From Rusavskia elegans (lineage: Eukaryota > Ascomycota > Lecanoromycetes > Teloschistales > Teloschistaceae): a stretch of 64,000 nt of DNA. Below are positions 1 to 12,103 of this stretch, in pieces. The stretch spans positions 124,001 through 188,000 of the forward strand of contig SAUG01000029.1 in the NCBI GenBank assembly GCA_011316305.1, written 5' to 3'. The stretch's first letter is position 1. The number at the start of each line of letters is the position of its first letter. The position numbers and the translations under genes are program-made. The notes beneath the pieces were generated by a model. That model had not been told where the DNA came from. It saw only the letters and a list, made by a program, of their open reading frames with translations, and ran no database searches.

Positions 1-2702
1 ATAAATAGAAGACGGAATTTAGAATAAAATATAGATTGTTCGAATATTTAGTAATATCTTTTGAATTAATAAATACTCCCGCGACTCTATAAATAATAGT
101 TAATAAAATATTATATAACTATTTAAATATCTTTATTATAGTCTATATAAATAATATACTAATATTTTCTAAAATTAAAGAAAAATATTGTTAATATATT
201 TAAAAGGTATTATAAAAATTCCGAAAAAATAACCTTAAAATTAAAAAGAAAAAATTAGAATTTTTTAAAAAAAAAGTTATATTTCTAGGATATATAATCA
301 GACTAGAAAGTATTATTATAAAAGTAAACAAACTTTAAACGATAAAAAAATAGCCGATTCCTAAAAATAAAAAGGATATTTAAAACTTTCTAGATTTTAT
401 AGGATTCTACTAAAATATAATAGAAAGATATATAAAAAAAATTGTCTCTTTAATAGATCTTTTATAAAACGATAAAACATTCTAGTAGATACGGATAGAA
501 AACGAAGTATTTAAAAAATTTAAATAAAATTTCGCGAATAAAAAAGCTTTAGATATTTTTAATCTAGACGAATAGATTATACTATATATAAATATATCGG
601 AAAGAGTTTTAAATTTATATATAATATAAAAAGATAAACTATTAGAATACTATTTAAGGAAATTTATACTAGCCGAAGTTAACTATATAATAATAGATAA
701 AGAAATATTAGCGATTATTATAAATATTATATATTAGAAGATATATATAACTAAAATATCGAAAAAAGTAATAATCTATATAAATTATAAAAATCTTCTA
801 TTATTTTTAATCGATAAAAAATTTAACTAGAAATAAATAAAATAGTTAAAAGAAATTATTTATTACGATTTCGAAATATAATATATTAAAAGTATAGATA
901 ATATAATAGTAGATATTTTAAATCGAAAAATAGACTACGAAGCTATAGAAAAAATAAATAGACCGTTACTAAAAAGAAATAGAAAAGTCCTAAAAAAAAC
1001 GGAAGTATTAAAAGAAATAACTAATATTATTTAATAAATATATAATCCTAAAATAGCTAGGTATTAAAAAATAACTAAAACTTTAAAATAAATTTAGGAA
1101 AAAACTAATATATTAGTATTTAAAAAGTATATTAAAAAATATTTTAAAAACTACTTTAAATATTCGATATTTAAAAAAAGTAAATAAAAATCTATTAGTA
1201 AACTTTATCCTATATAAATACCGGAATAGCTTTATTAATAAATCGCAATAGACTTTATTATAGGATTTCCGAAATCCGTCGATTATTATATATAAATATT
1301 ATATAATATAATAGTAATAGTTATAGATAGATTTTCAAAATATATAAGATTTATACTCTATAAACTAATAATAATAGCAGAGCAGTTAGTATTTTTATTA
1401 CTAAAAACGGTTTTTTATAAAAACGATATTATAAAAAAAATTATACTAGATCGAAATAAACTCTTTATTTCTAATTTTATAAAAGAATTAATAAAAGTAG
1501 TTAGAATTAAATAAATAATATCTATATTATTTTACCCGTGGACCGACGGATAGATAAAAAAAATAAATTAAATATTAGAATTATATTTATAAATATACTA
1601 TTTAGAAAAAAGAAAAGATTAGATTTAATTTCTACCGACCGTCTAAATAGTAATTAACTCGTCTTATAATAAAGATATTAAAATAACGCTAGACGAGCTT
1701 TTATACGACTAGATTGGCTGTCGGATCGAATTTCGAACCCGAATTAACTAATCCGATCCGATCCAGATTAAATTAGACTAAAATATAATCCGATCCGATT
1801 AGATTTCGAACCCGAGTTAGCTAATCCGACTCGACCCGCTAAAACTAGATTTTAACGCTAAATCCTAGTATAAAAATATAATTCTAATATAAAAATTATA
1901 CGAATAATTTAAAAAAAATTTAATTGATTAACTATATTAGTTAAAAAGATCCTAATTAGATTAGTTATATTATCTAACTATATTACTTTTATATATAATT
2001 AATTAATAAATTAATCAATATATTATATAATTATATAATTAAATTAAAAGATTTAGCGGATACCCGGATTTAATCCGAGTTCGATCTGTTAAAATCGGAT
2101 CGGATTTCTAATAGTTCGACGGGAATCCGACCCGAAGTGGCCAATCTATATACGGTAAAAAGTTAAAGCAGGAAGTAATAAATAAAATAAATAATCTAGT
2201 AATATAAATATTTATTTATAAAATAAAAGAAAATTAGAATAAAGTTAAAATAAAAATTTAAAATACTAAAAAAAAGGTAAAATAAAAAATAGATAAATTA
2301 AGAAAAAACTATAATATTAAAAAAGAAAATAAAGTATTTTTTTCGATAAAAAGTCTTATAGAAAAAAAATTAAATAAACTATATATAGAAGCTTTTTAAA
2401 TTTAGAATATTAAAGTAATAACGGTATATTTTAAGTTTTTAGTAATAGAAAATTTCCTAAAATTCTATATAGGACTTTTTAAAAAAGTATTTAATAGAAT
2501 ACTATTAGCGAAAGATTAGTACTACTAGAAAAGAAAGAAATATAAAGTTAAAAAAATTATAAAAGAAAAGAAAGAAATAGATAAATTTTTAATTAAATAA
2601 AAAAGATTTCCTGATAAAAATAATATTTAGAAACCGAGGAAATATTTTAAAAAAATTTAAAAAACTCTAAAAAAATTTAGAAAAGCGTTATAGAAAGGAC
2701 TA
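1..2702 (+). mobile_element. RIP-degraded Ty3/Gypsy retrotransposon, pol remnant
   Basis: This stretch is very AT-rich and full of stop codons, but it still shows a pol order on the + strand. Around 270-310 a reverse-transcriptase-like stretch reads FLGYI, followed near 360-430 by a block resembling the FLGF.NFYR region before RNase H. Near 905-940 comes the tail of RNase H (VDILNR, compare VADALSR). At 1447-1620 there is an integrase core (LDRNKLF.SNF, then FYPWTDG, compare YHPQTDGQTER). From 2150 to 2700 the frame resembles the C-terminal part of Gypsy integrases. The changes are those expected from C-to-T and G-to-A mutation. The 5' part lies outside the window, and a small element interrupts it at 1711-2147. 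It is not functional. Confidence 0.8.
1711..2147. repeat. small inverted-repeat (MITE-like) insertion in the Gypsy remnant
   Basis: The segment starts with AGATTGGCTGTCGG and ends with the inverted form CCGACCCGAAGTGGCCAATCT, so it has short terminal inverted repeats. It keeps more CG and CA/TG than its surroundings and repeats the word ATCCGATCCGA several times. The same kind of ends (TAGACTGGC) recur at 44.7, 46.9, 57.3, 58.6 and 62.6 kb. It separates the integrase core from the C-terminal part of pol, so it inserted after the retrotransposon. There is no coding capacity. Confidence 0.55.
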
Positions 2703-3113
2703 TATTATATCTATAATTCTATAAAAGTACGTTAGAAAATTAGTTAGATAAACGAACCTAATTATCTATAGTTACCTATAGCCGCTATAGTCGACCTTTA
2801 TAATAGAGACTTTTAGCGAATAGCTACCTATTGGTACTATTAGCTATTTTTACTATATATATTATTCTTTACTTCTATTAAATAGCTTCTTTCGTTAGTT
2901 ATTAATATAATTATTAAATACGTTTTTACTATTTTTTTTTAATTATCTATATAATAAAGACGCTTTATAATATTATAACCGTTTTTTCGCGGCTATATAG
3001 AATTAGTTATAATAATTTATACTAGAACTCTTTTACTATTTAGTAGTTCGGATTACGTTTACGGCTGTAGCTAGGCTCGAATATAACGCCCTTTGACGTA
3101 CAGAGAGGTTATA
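2703..3113 (+). mobile_element. LTR (3' LTR of the left Gypsy element)
   Basis: This 411-bp segment aligns over its whole length with the two LTRs at 52249-52657 and 55181-55589. It starts at TATTATATCTATAATTCTAT and ends in GGTTATA. Shared blocks include TATAGCCGCTATAGTCG, CGTTAGTTATTAATATAATT and the late GCTAGGCTCGAA. It follows the plus-strand pol remnant directly after a purine-rich stretch (GAAAGGAC), so it is best read as that element's 3' LTR. Its end is close to the border of the gene island. Confidence 0.75.
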
Positions 3114-3703
3114 AAAAATTAATAAATAAAATAGAAAAAAGGTAAATATATATTTCTAATAATATAAAAAATCGATAATAACGAAAAAAATTATAGTGGT
3201 AATAAAAGTAATAATGATATAGAAAATATAAATTCCTAATTCTAATAGAAATATATCGAAAATAAAAATTATAAAAATGAAATATATAAAGAAAAGCAAA
3301 TTTACTATTTAATATTAACTCTATATATAAACGTATTGTTTATAGACAAACGCGTTACCGCCGGTAGAAGGTCTATCTATAGATAGCGAGGATCCACCAC
3401 TACCTTAGGGTATAACATTTACTCCACTTGAGGTGCACCGTACTCAAGGAATCTCGTCGATTTCGTATCGCAATATGCTCCACCGATCTCGCAATGCGGA
3501 GCCCAGGTTTGCGAGTGCAAAGTTTCCAACAGTTGAGAAATGACCATTACATACATAGCGGGGAGCACGCCATTCAGTTGGGCCACACCTTTCCCCTCTT
3601 TTCAATTTTCCTTTCCTTTTGATTCGTGTGCAACTTTCTTTCCCTACACACTGTCTTGGCTTCAAATGTCCGCGAGCAACTTTCCGCGATCAACTCCGAC
3701 AAG
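3114..3703 (+). promoter_or_regulatory. island border and 5' region of the amino acid permease gene
   Basis: The sequence changes from AT-rich, CA/TG-free DNA to normal composition between about 3340 and 3440. The 260 bp before the permease start contain pyrimidine-rich runs (CCTTTCCCCTCTTTTC, TTTCCTTTCC) typical of fungal 5' leaders. Short open frames overlap here but look random. An in-frame upstream ATG at 3626 exists, but the downstream ATG at 3704 gives a more usual cytosolic N-terminus. Confidence 0.4.
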
Positions 3704-5613
3704 ATGCGCTTTGGCAACTCTCGTCACCACGACACGCCAAGCTCTCCAGCGTCCGAGATCGAGAAAGGCAACCATGAAAACGATGGCTTGCAAGCAGCTC
3801 GGGGCGATCGACTCATCGTCGCAGACAAGCTGGCTCGAAAGCTGTCTTCGCGCCAGGTCCAGATGATTGCAATCGGCGGCACCATTGGTACTGGACTCTT
3901 TCTCGGCACCGGCAAATCGCTCGCCACAGGTGGTCCTGCGTCGATGCTGATAGGATATGCCGTTGTGGGATTCATCGTGTTTGTGACCATGTTATCCTTG
4001 GGGGAGATGGCTGCCTTTATGCCCATCGCTGGATCTTTCTGTACATACGCTGGGTGAGGACCCATTATCTACGCAAACAATATCCTGTCATTGGTCAATC
4101 AGTTGACAATCTTGGGAGGACAGTCGATTCGTTGATGATGCCTTTGGATTCGCATTGACATGGAATTATTGGTTCAACGACGCTGTTTCCACGGCCTCGG
4201 ATCTAGTCGCATTGCAGTTGATCCTACAGTACTGGACCACCAAGTTTCCCGGTTGGGGGCTGAGCTTGGTCTTCTGGGTCGTACTGGTCTTGGCGAACAT
4301 TGTGACCGTCAGAGTATACGGTGAGGTACGAGAACGTTCATCTTTGATCGAGGACTGAGAGGCTGATGACTTCAGTAGCTCGAATATTGGCTTAGCTTAT
4401 TAAAAGTCATTACCATAATCGTACGTCAGATGTATCGGTGGGGAAGACGACAAGTCTACTGACACACGACTGTACACAGATTTTCATCATACTTGGTATT
4501 GCGGTCAATTGCGGTGCGAACACCATGGGGGAATACATCGGAGGTCGAAATTGGTTCATTGGCGATGCACCTTTCGTTGGAGGTATCGGTGGTTTTGCAT
4601 CAGTCTTTGTGACCGCTGCGTTCGCCTGTGAGAAGTCTCATTCCTCATAATACATGACTTGCTGACATCTATCAGACGGAGGAACCGAGTCCATCGCCAT
4701 CACTGCAGGCGAAACCAAGGATCCCGCCCGCACTATGCCCAAGGTGGTTCGAAATGTCTTCTGGCGGATCTTGCTGTTCTACCTTCTCTCGGTCTTGATC
4801 CTTGGTCTTAATATTCCGTACACCACGCCCGGCCTTGACGGTGAAGACTCCAGAACTTCACCATTCACCTTAGTCTTTCAGATGGCAGGCTCGACGGCAG
4901 CTGGAAGTTTCATCAACGCGGTTATCATGACGAGCGTGTTGTCTGCCGGGAACCATGCGCTGTTCGCGGGCTCGAGATTGCTCTACTCTTTGGCAGTAGA
5001 CAGACATGCACCCAAGTTCTTCGGCAGGTTGAACAGGAATCAGGTACCCTGGATTGCGGTGCTGGCCACTTCTGCCATAAGTATCCTCTGCTTTGGAGCC
5101 AGCTTCATTGGCGCCGGGCAGCTGTGGACCTGGCTACAGAAGTAAGTATCATGCCTTTTTCGAACGGGTTCTCGTTCGTCATGGCTAACACTCGGTCATA
5201 GCATCGTCGGTGTATCTAATCAGCTATCCTGGATCGCAATCGGAGTTGCGTCGCTCCGCTTCCGCGCAGGGATCAAGGCACAGGGCAAAGAGCATCTTCT
5301 TCCCTTCAGGAATTGGACCTACCCGTGGGGACCCTGGTTCTCCGTCATCCTCAACTCATTCCTTGTGCTGGTACAAGGATGGAGCAGCTTCAGCCCATCT
5401 TTCAAGACCGTGACGTTTGTCAGTCTTTATGTGGAGTTGCCTATCATGCTGGTCATGTTCGTCGGGTGGAAACTCTTGAAGCGTACAGAGATCGTAAAAT
5501 TACAGGCGATGGATTTGGAGACAGACACATATCCGGCAAATATTTTGGATCCGAAGCAGGAGAAGAGTGGGTGGAGGCAGAAGGCGTATCATATCTGGAG
5601 ATGGGTCTTGTAA
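3704..5613 (+). CDS. amino acid permease (YAT/AAT family, APC superfamily)
   Basis: Plasma-membrane proton symporter for amino acids; the substrate cannot be named from sequence. Model: join(3704..4053, 4124..4325, 4379..4420, 4480..4627, 4676..5141, 5202..5613), 539 aa, with five introns of 48-70 bp that all have GT...AG ends and restore frame. After a hydrophilic N-terminus of about 60 residues comes the family signature QMIAIGGTIGTGLFLGTG (first membrane helix), then AGRFVDDAFGFALTWNYWF across intron 1 and the YGGTESIAITAGE loop across intron 4. About twelve membrane segments are expected, and the length matches the family (500-600 aa). The C-terminus is a short charged tail ending in RWVL. 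It is the first gene inside the RIP-affected border and shows no damage. A 35-bp piece of exon 5 (4829-4863) recurs inverted at 33741-33775. Confidence 0.93.
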
Positions 5614-6887
5614 TTCCTCGAATAGTTGCACGTGTCCTTTACATCACTTGCCGTGGGATCAACGCCTTCCCTTCTTCTCATCATGACAGAAAATATTTTA
5701 CGGCCCCGCTGATGTCCACGGTGCTCAACGCCAGCATGCCGAGGTACGTCATGTGTTTTGATGGTCCGTGCGCGCGGCAGCGCTTGTTTACCAGGCAACC
5801 CCAAGATAACGGCTATCCAGAAATCTCATCCCAACGATCCCGTCCTGTTGCTTTGGAGCTCTGGTGAATCGAGTCACAAGAGGTTGTCTGTGTCATCACA
5901 TATAATCGTTCATTTACCTTTTCTGGCTTACTCGCCCTGTTTTCGTCTCCTCGTATTTACAGCGTTGCAATTTCTACCTTACTTTGTCCTAGCTTTTCCC
6001 TTGTACCATCAATCCTTGTATTGCGAGCTACAACGTCATTTGCAGCGGTTTCTAATCGGTAACACAAAGCGCGCCGGCTCCAAAGTCTTCTGAATTGTAT
6101 ATAGAGACATTTTATCACGGTGGATCTTTGCTATCGAGAACGACCGCCGGTCTCTGCTTCGCCACTGTTCCTGGACCAAATAGAAGAGAAGGACCGAGTT
6201 AAATCGTGGTTCTAGAAAGTTAATAAGAATCTCGTTTGGGTTCTGGCAAGGCGAATCTTGCTTACCCCGGTCGCTTTGGGTCTGCTGAGATCTGCGAGGT
6301 CTTGTCCGGCGGCTGTCTGAAATAAAGGCTCGATAGCAAGCTTGCAATCATGCCTGGGAGATCTTTCTGGTAAGGCACGCGATGCTGAGGCTCAAGAGTA
6401 TCTCTTGCACTTGTGTCTGACCACATGGCAGATATCCTCGAAGTTTGGGATAGCATCTTTTGCTAGAGTATTGCTACCAAGTATTAATGTATGAAAAGCA
6501 ACACGATTTGTGAAGGAAGGAGGCAACCAACCGCTAGTGCATGGGCACGACATCACATCGGTAATGTGTGTTCCGACTTTCTTTTCCCTCTCACCGAGCT
6601 TTTTCAGCGTCATGCAAGGATCCTTCGATACCCATCTACACAGCCAAAGACTGGCTCTCTGCTTGTTGCTTGTTCTTGGCAGTGGCTTCCACGTGCATGC
6701 AAGACCGTACTGGTCACTGCACTGATGCGAGAGCGTCCTCCTCGACAAAAGTTCTCGAGTGCGTTCTCAGGTCAAAGAGCTGCATTTGCTGCATTCACAT
6801 CTTACAATGCTCCTTTCGCACGCCGACTAGCCTGAACTGTACATCCACTGCTTGCTCCAAGCTTTCTTCGCTCTCGTCCTGCGCATC
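5614..6887. other. intergenic, no supported gene
   Basis: This 1.27-kb space lies between the permease and the checkpoint kinase gene, both on the + strand. It must hold the permease 3' end and the kinase promoter. Several overlapping open frames exist on both strands, but none shows a motif, a consistent frame or splice sites. Confidence 0.5.
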
Positions 6888-9800
6888 ATGAGCTCTCCCC
6901 AACTAGCATCCCGATCGTCGAGGGGAGTCGATGATGATCTCCATGCTTACTGCTCGACAGCTTCATCCTATCCAACTCTTCACCATTGCGGCTGCGGATC
7001 TACTCAACGGTGGAGAGAGCGAAATATTGTTGAAGACAGCCAAGCATCAAACGAGACACTCGAGACCGAAGAGCTTCCGGAGCGGCAAACCGAAGTTGAT
7101 TCCTACCTGCCGCAAGAGGTCCTAGAGGATCACTTCGATTTCGCTTCCACAAGGCCTATTTTCGACAATCATCAGCTCGAGTATCAAAGTAGACTTCCCA
7201 GTACACCTCCTTACGTCCTTTCCTCTGGCCGACGACCGCAATATCAACCAATCGAACAATCTGGAGCTGCCACCCAACTTTCAGACCCGACCGAGGACAA
7301 ACCCAAATTCCAGCAGCAGCTCATCGTCAGAAGCCCTCCAGCTCCAATCGCCAGTTTTGACAGTCAGGAAACCCAATTTAGTATTGCCGCATCTCTTGAT
7401 CCGCAAGAGCTCCCACTTGATCAGCACGAAACTGTCGAGACAGTCCCTGTCTCCGAGCCTATCAACTTGAGCGAACGTGTAAGATCATCCCCTTTACAGT
7501 CCATCGATGTTACCTTTCCAGCTATACTCACGCCTGACACCTCTGCTCCTTTTCTATATTCTTAGTGACTGGTCTTACTAAGGTCTTCGCTGCAGGCAGC
7601 TTCTAGGTTGGCATTCAACACAGTTGGCCGACTTGCCCGTGACAATTCTCGGATCACCATGGACGATGGCGCTACCCAGCAGGCGACGTTGCCACCAACT
7701 GATCCATACGCACAAAAAGTCACGCTCAATGATTTTGACAGAACAGACATCCTTTGCATCTTAATGCCAACTACGCCAGCAGCGTATCAGGCGGTAGAGC
7801 TAGTGGCCGAAAGCGCTTCACAGCATATCCTACGTCGTCCGGGAAAGATTTCGCTCTTGAAGGCTGCGACACCGACGGATCAGATGGTTGTGGACGATGA
7901 TGTGCCAACTAATCCAAAGGCAAAGCCGTCAATGGACATTGCGCTAAGAATGAGCTCTGTCATACTCAACCCTGCACTTGGCTTCACCTTTGGAAGGAAC
8001 AAGTTGGTGTCCGATCTCAGGATCAGCAGAGATGCACAGATGCAAGTCAGTGGAAGGCATTTCCGCATCTATGTCAATTCCAAAGGATCGCTCATGTGCC
8101 AAGATACTTCTACCAATGGGACCTCCGTTGACTCCGTCCTCCTTCGACCAAAGCGAGCACCCACAGATTGTGGGGACCAGAGGACCTTACACAATGGTAG
8201 TATGATTGAATTACTCGTTAATCAATATACTTCAGAAACAATGAGATTTCTGGTTCAAGTACCGGACCGATCAGGAGTCTCCCAGTTGTATGGCTCCAAG
8301 CTCGACCAGTATATCGACTTCGTTGAGCAAATGGAACGCCGACTGCAGGAAGAAAACAATCGGAAAACACAAGGTGTACTCACAGACTTGGCTCTGGTAT
8401 GGTAATCTTACCCTTGTGTATGTTTCATGGCAGCTGACCAATTCTTAGGCGCCAGTACCTCAATTCAGTCATGTACTCCGTAGTGACAAAATTTCGACTC
8501 GAGCCAACAAAGTCCTCGTTGCGGGCACAGAACCTTTCAATCAGGGCATGCAGTGGAACGGTGGCGATACTTATCATGTTACAGCGCTCCTTGGCAAAGG
8601 AGCTTTCGCGTCTGTGTACAAGCTTACACGTCGGGCTGATGGCGAGTTATTCGCTGCGAAAGAGATCAGAAAGACGGTTTTTGCACAGAGAGGGGTCCTT
8701 GATCGGAGAGTGGAGCAAGAGCTGAACATCATGAAGCAGCTCGAGCATGTAAGAGGCTATTCCAACGGGTGATGTTTCAACTGATAAAATCTTAGCCCAA
8801 TATCGTACAATACATTGAACATCACGAGACGCCGGAATACCTCTACATCTTGATGGACCTTGTCCCCCATGGAGATCTTCAATCGATCCTTCAGACTCGG
8901 CACGTACTGACCGAATTCCACTGTCAAGCAATTGCCTCTCAGATGTGCGAGGCTCTGAAGTATCTTCACGACCGCGACATAACACATCGTGATATTAAGC
9001 CCGACAACATTCTGATACAGAGCAACAACCCTTACGTCTTTAAGCTCTCAGATTTCGGTCTTTCGAAGGTGGTGAAGAACAACGAAACGTTCCTGACATC
9101 CTTTTGCGGTACCTACCTCTACTGTGCACCAGAGGTATATCCCGGATACCATCATTACACCTGTGCCAACGACAAGCCCGAGAGGAAACGACGGTCAACC
9201 AAAGATGGAAGGTTCGTTGCAGACCTTTTATTCTTTTGTGAGCTTTATGCTGATGGCAAGTAGACGTAGCAAACCCCGAGCCAAGCTACCGTATACGACA
9301 GCCGTGGATACATGGAGTATTGCAGCGGTGCTCTACCATTTGCTATGTGGTTATCCACCTTACACCGGGACGACTGAGAATTACGGGGCCGTTATCCTTG
9401 AGAACATCATGAACAATCCTGTCAATTACAGCAGACTCCGCGGAGTTGGGGTATCCCAAGATGCCATCAACTTCTTAGAGCAAATGCTCATCATCGAGCC
9501 TTCGTTACGCATGAGCGATGATGACTGTCTGGAACATCCTTGGCTCGTCCCGGAGAAGAAGCACAAAGAATCATCCGAGGACTTGGAATACTTGACGCAG
9601 GTCGCGGCACGTATTGATAACTTTAGCACACGTGATACTGAGCGCGCAGAGGACGATGGCAACTTGTTCGAATTCCAACAGCTGGCGTCTCAGCTCAATA
9701 TCAAGAACAAAGCAGAAGAAGCAGTTTCCGAAGACATCGAGGAGCCACCTTCCGAAGACATGGATGAGATCGAGGAGATGATTGGAGGTGCCGGGCAATT

Positions 9801-11382
9801 CAAGCAGAATTTCCAAGGGGAGGAAGAACTTGATTCTTTCGATGATTATGTTGACCGGTATCCGTCCACCTCACAAATCCGGCGAGCACAGCAGGCTGCG
9901 GCGAACAACAACCATCTGTTTGGACAGATCAGTCCAGCGGCATTGCGGAGCTCAGGCGCGTTGGGGCGCGAAGCTAGACGAGCGCTTGAAATGCCTTCAC
10001 ACGCTCGTGGAGATTTGGACAATGATGAATCTCATTATGAAGGTTCATCACAGCTTTCCGCCACCGACTATCCGAATCCTCAGAATCAGCCGGCTCTTGA
10101 ATATTCACATCACGTCGACTCTGGTGAAGCTGCTCCTAGTCTTCTCGGAGCTGAAGCAATGGTCGACAATTTGCACATGGACTCTACAATGGTAGACGTG
10201 TCAGTCTCGGAGATTGACAAACAAGCTGTTGCCTTGAATGTGGAAGGGGCGAACGAGCAGACCTCACACCCTGAATTCGAGAAATCCCAATCTACCCACT
10301 CCGATGACTACCTTTACAAAGCTACACCTCCGCGCTCACGACGTCGCCTTGATGAGCCCTCCGCTTCGATGCGTGAGTCAAAGCGAGTCAAAACTCATCA
10401 TGAGCCGGTCGATACGCGTGAGGTTGCTTCTCACATGAAGTCTGCTAAGGCAATAGCTGCTCAATCGGCGAATGATGAACAGCCTGCGACTACCAACATT
10501 ACCAGCGCAGAACAGAACACCACTGACACCTTAGCTGCAGTTCCACCGAGCGAGACCTCAGGTCATCAAGGCATAAGCACTACTAATCACCCCAAAATCA
10601 CTTCTACACCCTCGTCATCAACCACCAAAGCAGACAGCAACGCTGCACCTACAACAGCCATCGCACCCACAGCAACCACCCAACCCGATCCGACAAGCAT
10701 GACACCAGCCAACTTCGCTCCACCCCCTCCGCCCGGTCCCATCACCTACGGCACGCTCACGCCTACCACCTCCTCTCTCCCTTTCGAACCGATAAAACTC
10801 AAACAACGCGTCACAACCTTCGGCCGCCATCCAGCCTGCGATTACACGTGGCCCAACGGCCTCGACACCCGCGTCCCCAAATTTGCCCTTGACATCGCCT
10901 TCTGGCGTCCGCGCATCGAACGTTACCTGGTCAAACATCCGAACCTCAAATGGCAAAACGAGAAAGACCTCCGCACCATCATCGCTACTCGAACCAGCTC
11001 GGCCATTTTTGTGAATGGGGTCGCGTTGACGAAGAAACCGGAAGCGGAGAAAGGGTTGAGATACGGTGTTCTGAAGACGGGAGACATCGTATCGGTGTTT
11101 GACGACAAGGGAAAAGGAGGAAAAGGCGAGAAGTTGGAGTTCAGAGTCGATATCAGAATAGGGAAGAGCAAGGGAAAGAGGAAAGAGGGGGAGGTCTTTG
11201 AGGTTGTGAAAGAGGAGCCGGAGGATGGGAAGGGGGTGGATGCTGGGAGTAGTCATGGGTCTGCGCTCGAGGGTCAAGCAGTCGAGGGTGCTCAGGATCA
11301 TGACAAGCAGGGCGATGGTAAGCATAGTAACAATGTATCTAACTCGTCACCGACGCCGACAGTGCCTGTAACGACTGAGTAG
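6888..11382 (+). CDS. RAD53: Rad53/Cds1 (CHK2-type) checkpoint protein kinase
   Basis: Serine/threonine kinase expected to relay DNA damage and replication stress signals from Mec1/ATR and Tel1/ATM in the nucleus. Model: join(6888..7478, 7596..8396, 8449..8748, 8796..9211, 9264..11382), 1408 aa. The N-terminal region has five SQ/TQ sites within 200 residues, a typical ATR/ATM target cluster. A forkhead-associated domain follows at about 322-410 (GFTFGR, SGRHFRI, TSTNGTSV). The kinase domain spans about 505-800: glycine loop LGKGAFASVY at 512, lysine K535, HRDIKPDN at 628, DFG at 650, CAPEVY at 674, and a basic insert (KRRSTKDGR) before the helix with VDTWS. A weaker FHA-like domain lies at about 1215-1335 (TTFGRHP, FVNGVAL). 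FHA-kinase-FHA order matches yeast Rad53 rather than Chk2 proteins with one FHA. Much longer than yeast Rad53 (821 aa) because of a low-complexity linker. Confidence 0.88.
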
Positions 11383-12103
11383 GTCGCAAGATTGGAAAAT
11401 GGAGATGGTGACGGGATCTTAAAAAGGTACGGTGCGGGTTTAGTATTCCTTGTCACTTCGACATACCAGCGCCGGAGGCGTTCTCTTGTTTTGACAATCC
11501 TTGAAAAACCAGATTGCGAGCAGCAAGCGGCGATGCTAAATAGCGATAGGAGTAAAAGATTAAAACGCAATACCAAAAGTCGCGAAATTCTTAAGCAGTA
11601 TTGAGATTGTCCTCGCGTTTGGCCAAAATCCTTCGTCCTCCGCCCACGGAGAGAGCACTGAGGAGAAAGACTGCGATAGGTAGAAGAATCGACGACTGTT
11701 TTGGTAGTCGGGCTATGAGGTTCAAGCCATGTATAGAGGGCGCATATCAAAGACTGTTTGGGGGAGAAAGTAGATTTTGGAAAAGGTGCAAGAAGGGATG
11801 ATGATGTTCATTATGGTGTAGGCACTGGACCATCTATCTGGAACTATAGGAGGCAAGCAGATAGATATTCATGCGTGCGCTCAGTACAAAGTAGGGTTAA
11901 TGTGGCGTTCGTGGTATATGTTGGATGAATGAAGCATCCGTAACCGTTAGGTTACAGCTCTTACTATACGAACGCTGTCAAGATGAGATGAAATGCGACG
12001 ACTCGAGTAGAGGCTTCAGGATGTCGAAATTTTATTTATCGTCGCTTGTAAGCTGTTTAAATTTTGTTTCAGGGAATCCGATCGGGTTGATCAAGTTGTT
12101 ATT
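11383..12103. other. intergenic between convergent genes
   Basis: This 720-bp space lies between the 3' ends of the kinase gene (+) and the threonine aldolase gene (-). It should hold both 3' untranslated regions and terminators. The short open frames here on both strands have no recognisable content. Confidence 0.5.

Noticed and set aside
6852..6887. Upstream ATG of the checkpoint kinase frame
   Set aside because: It would add 12 hydrophobic residues unusual for a nuclear kinase; the ATG at 6888 begins a typical polar N-terminus.
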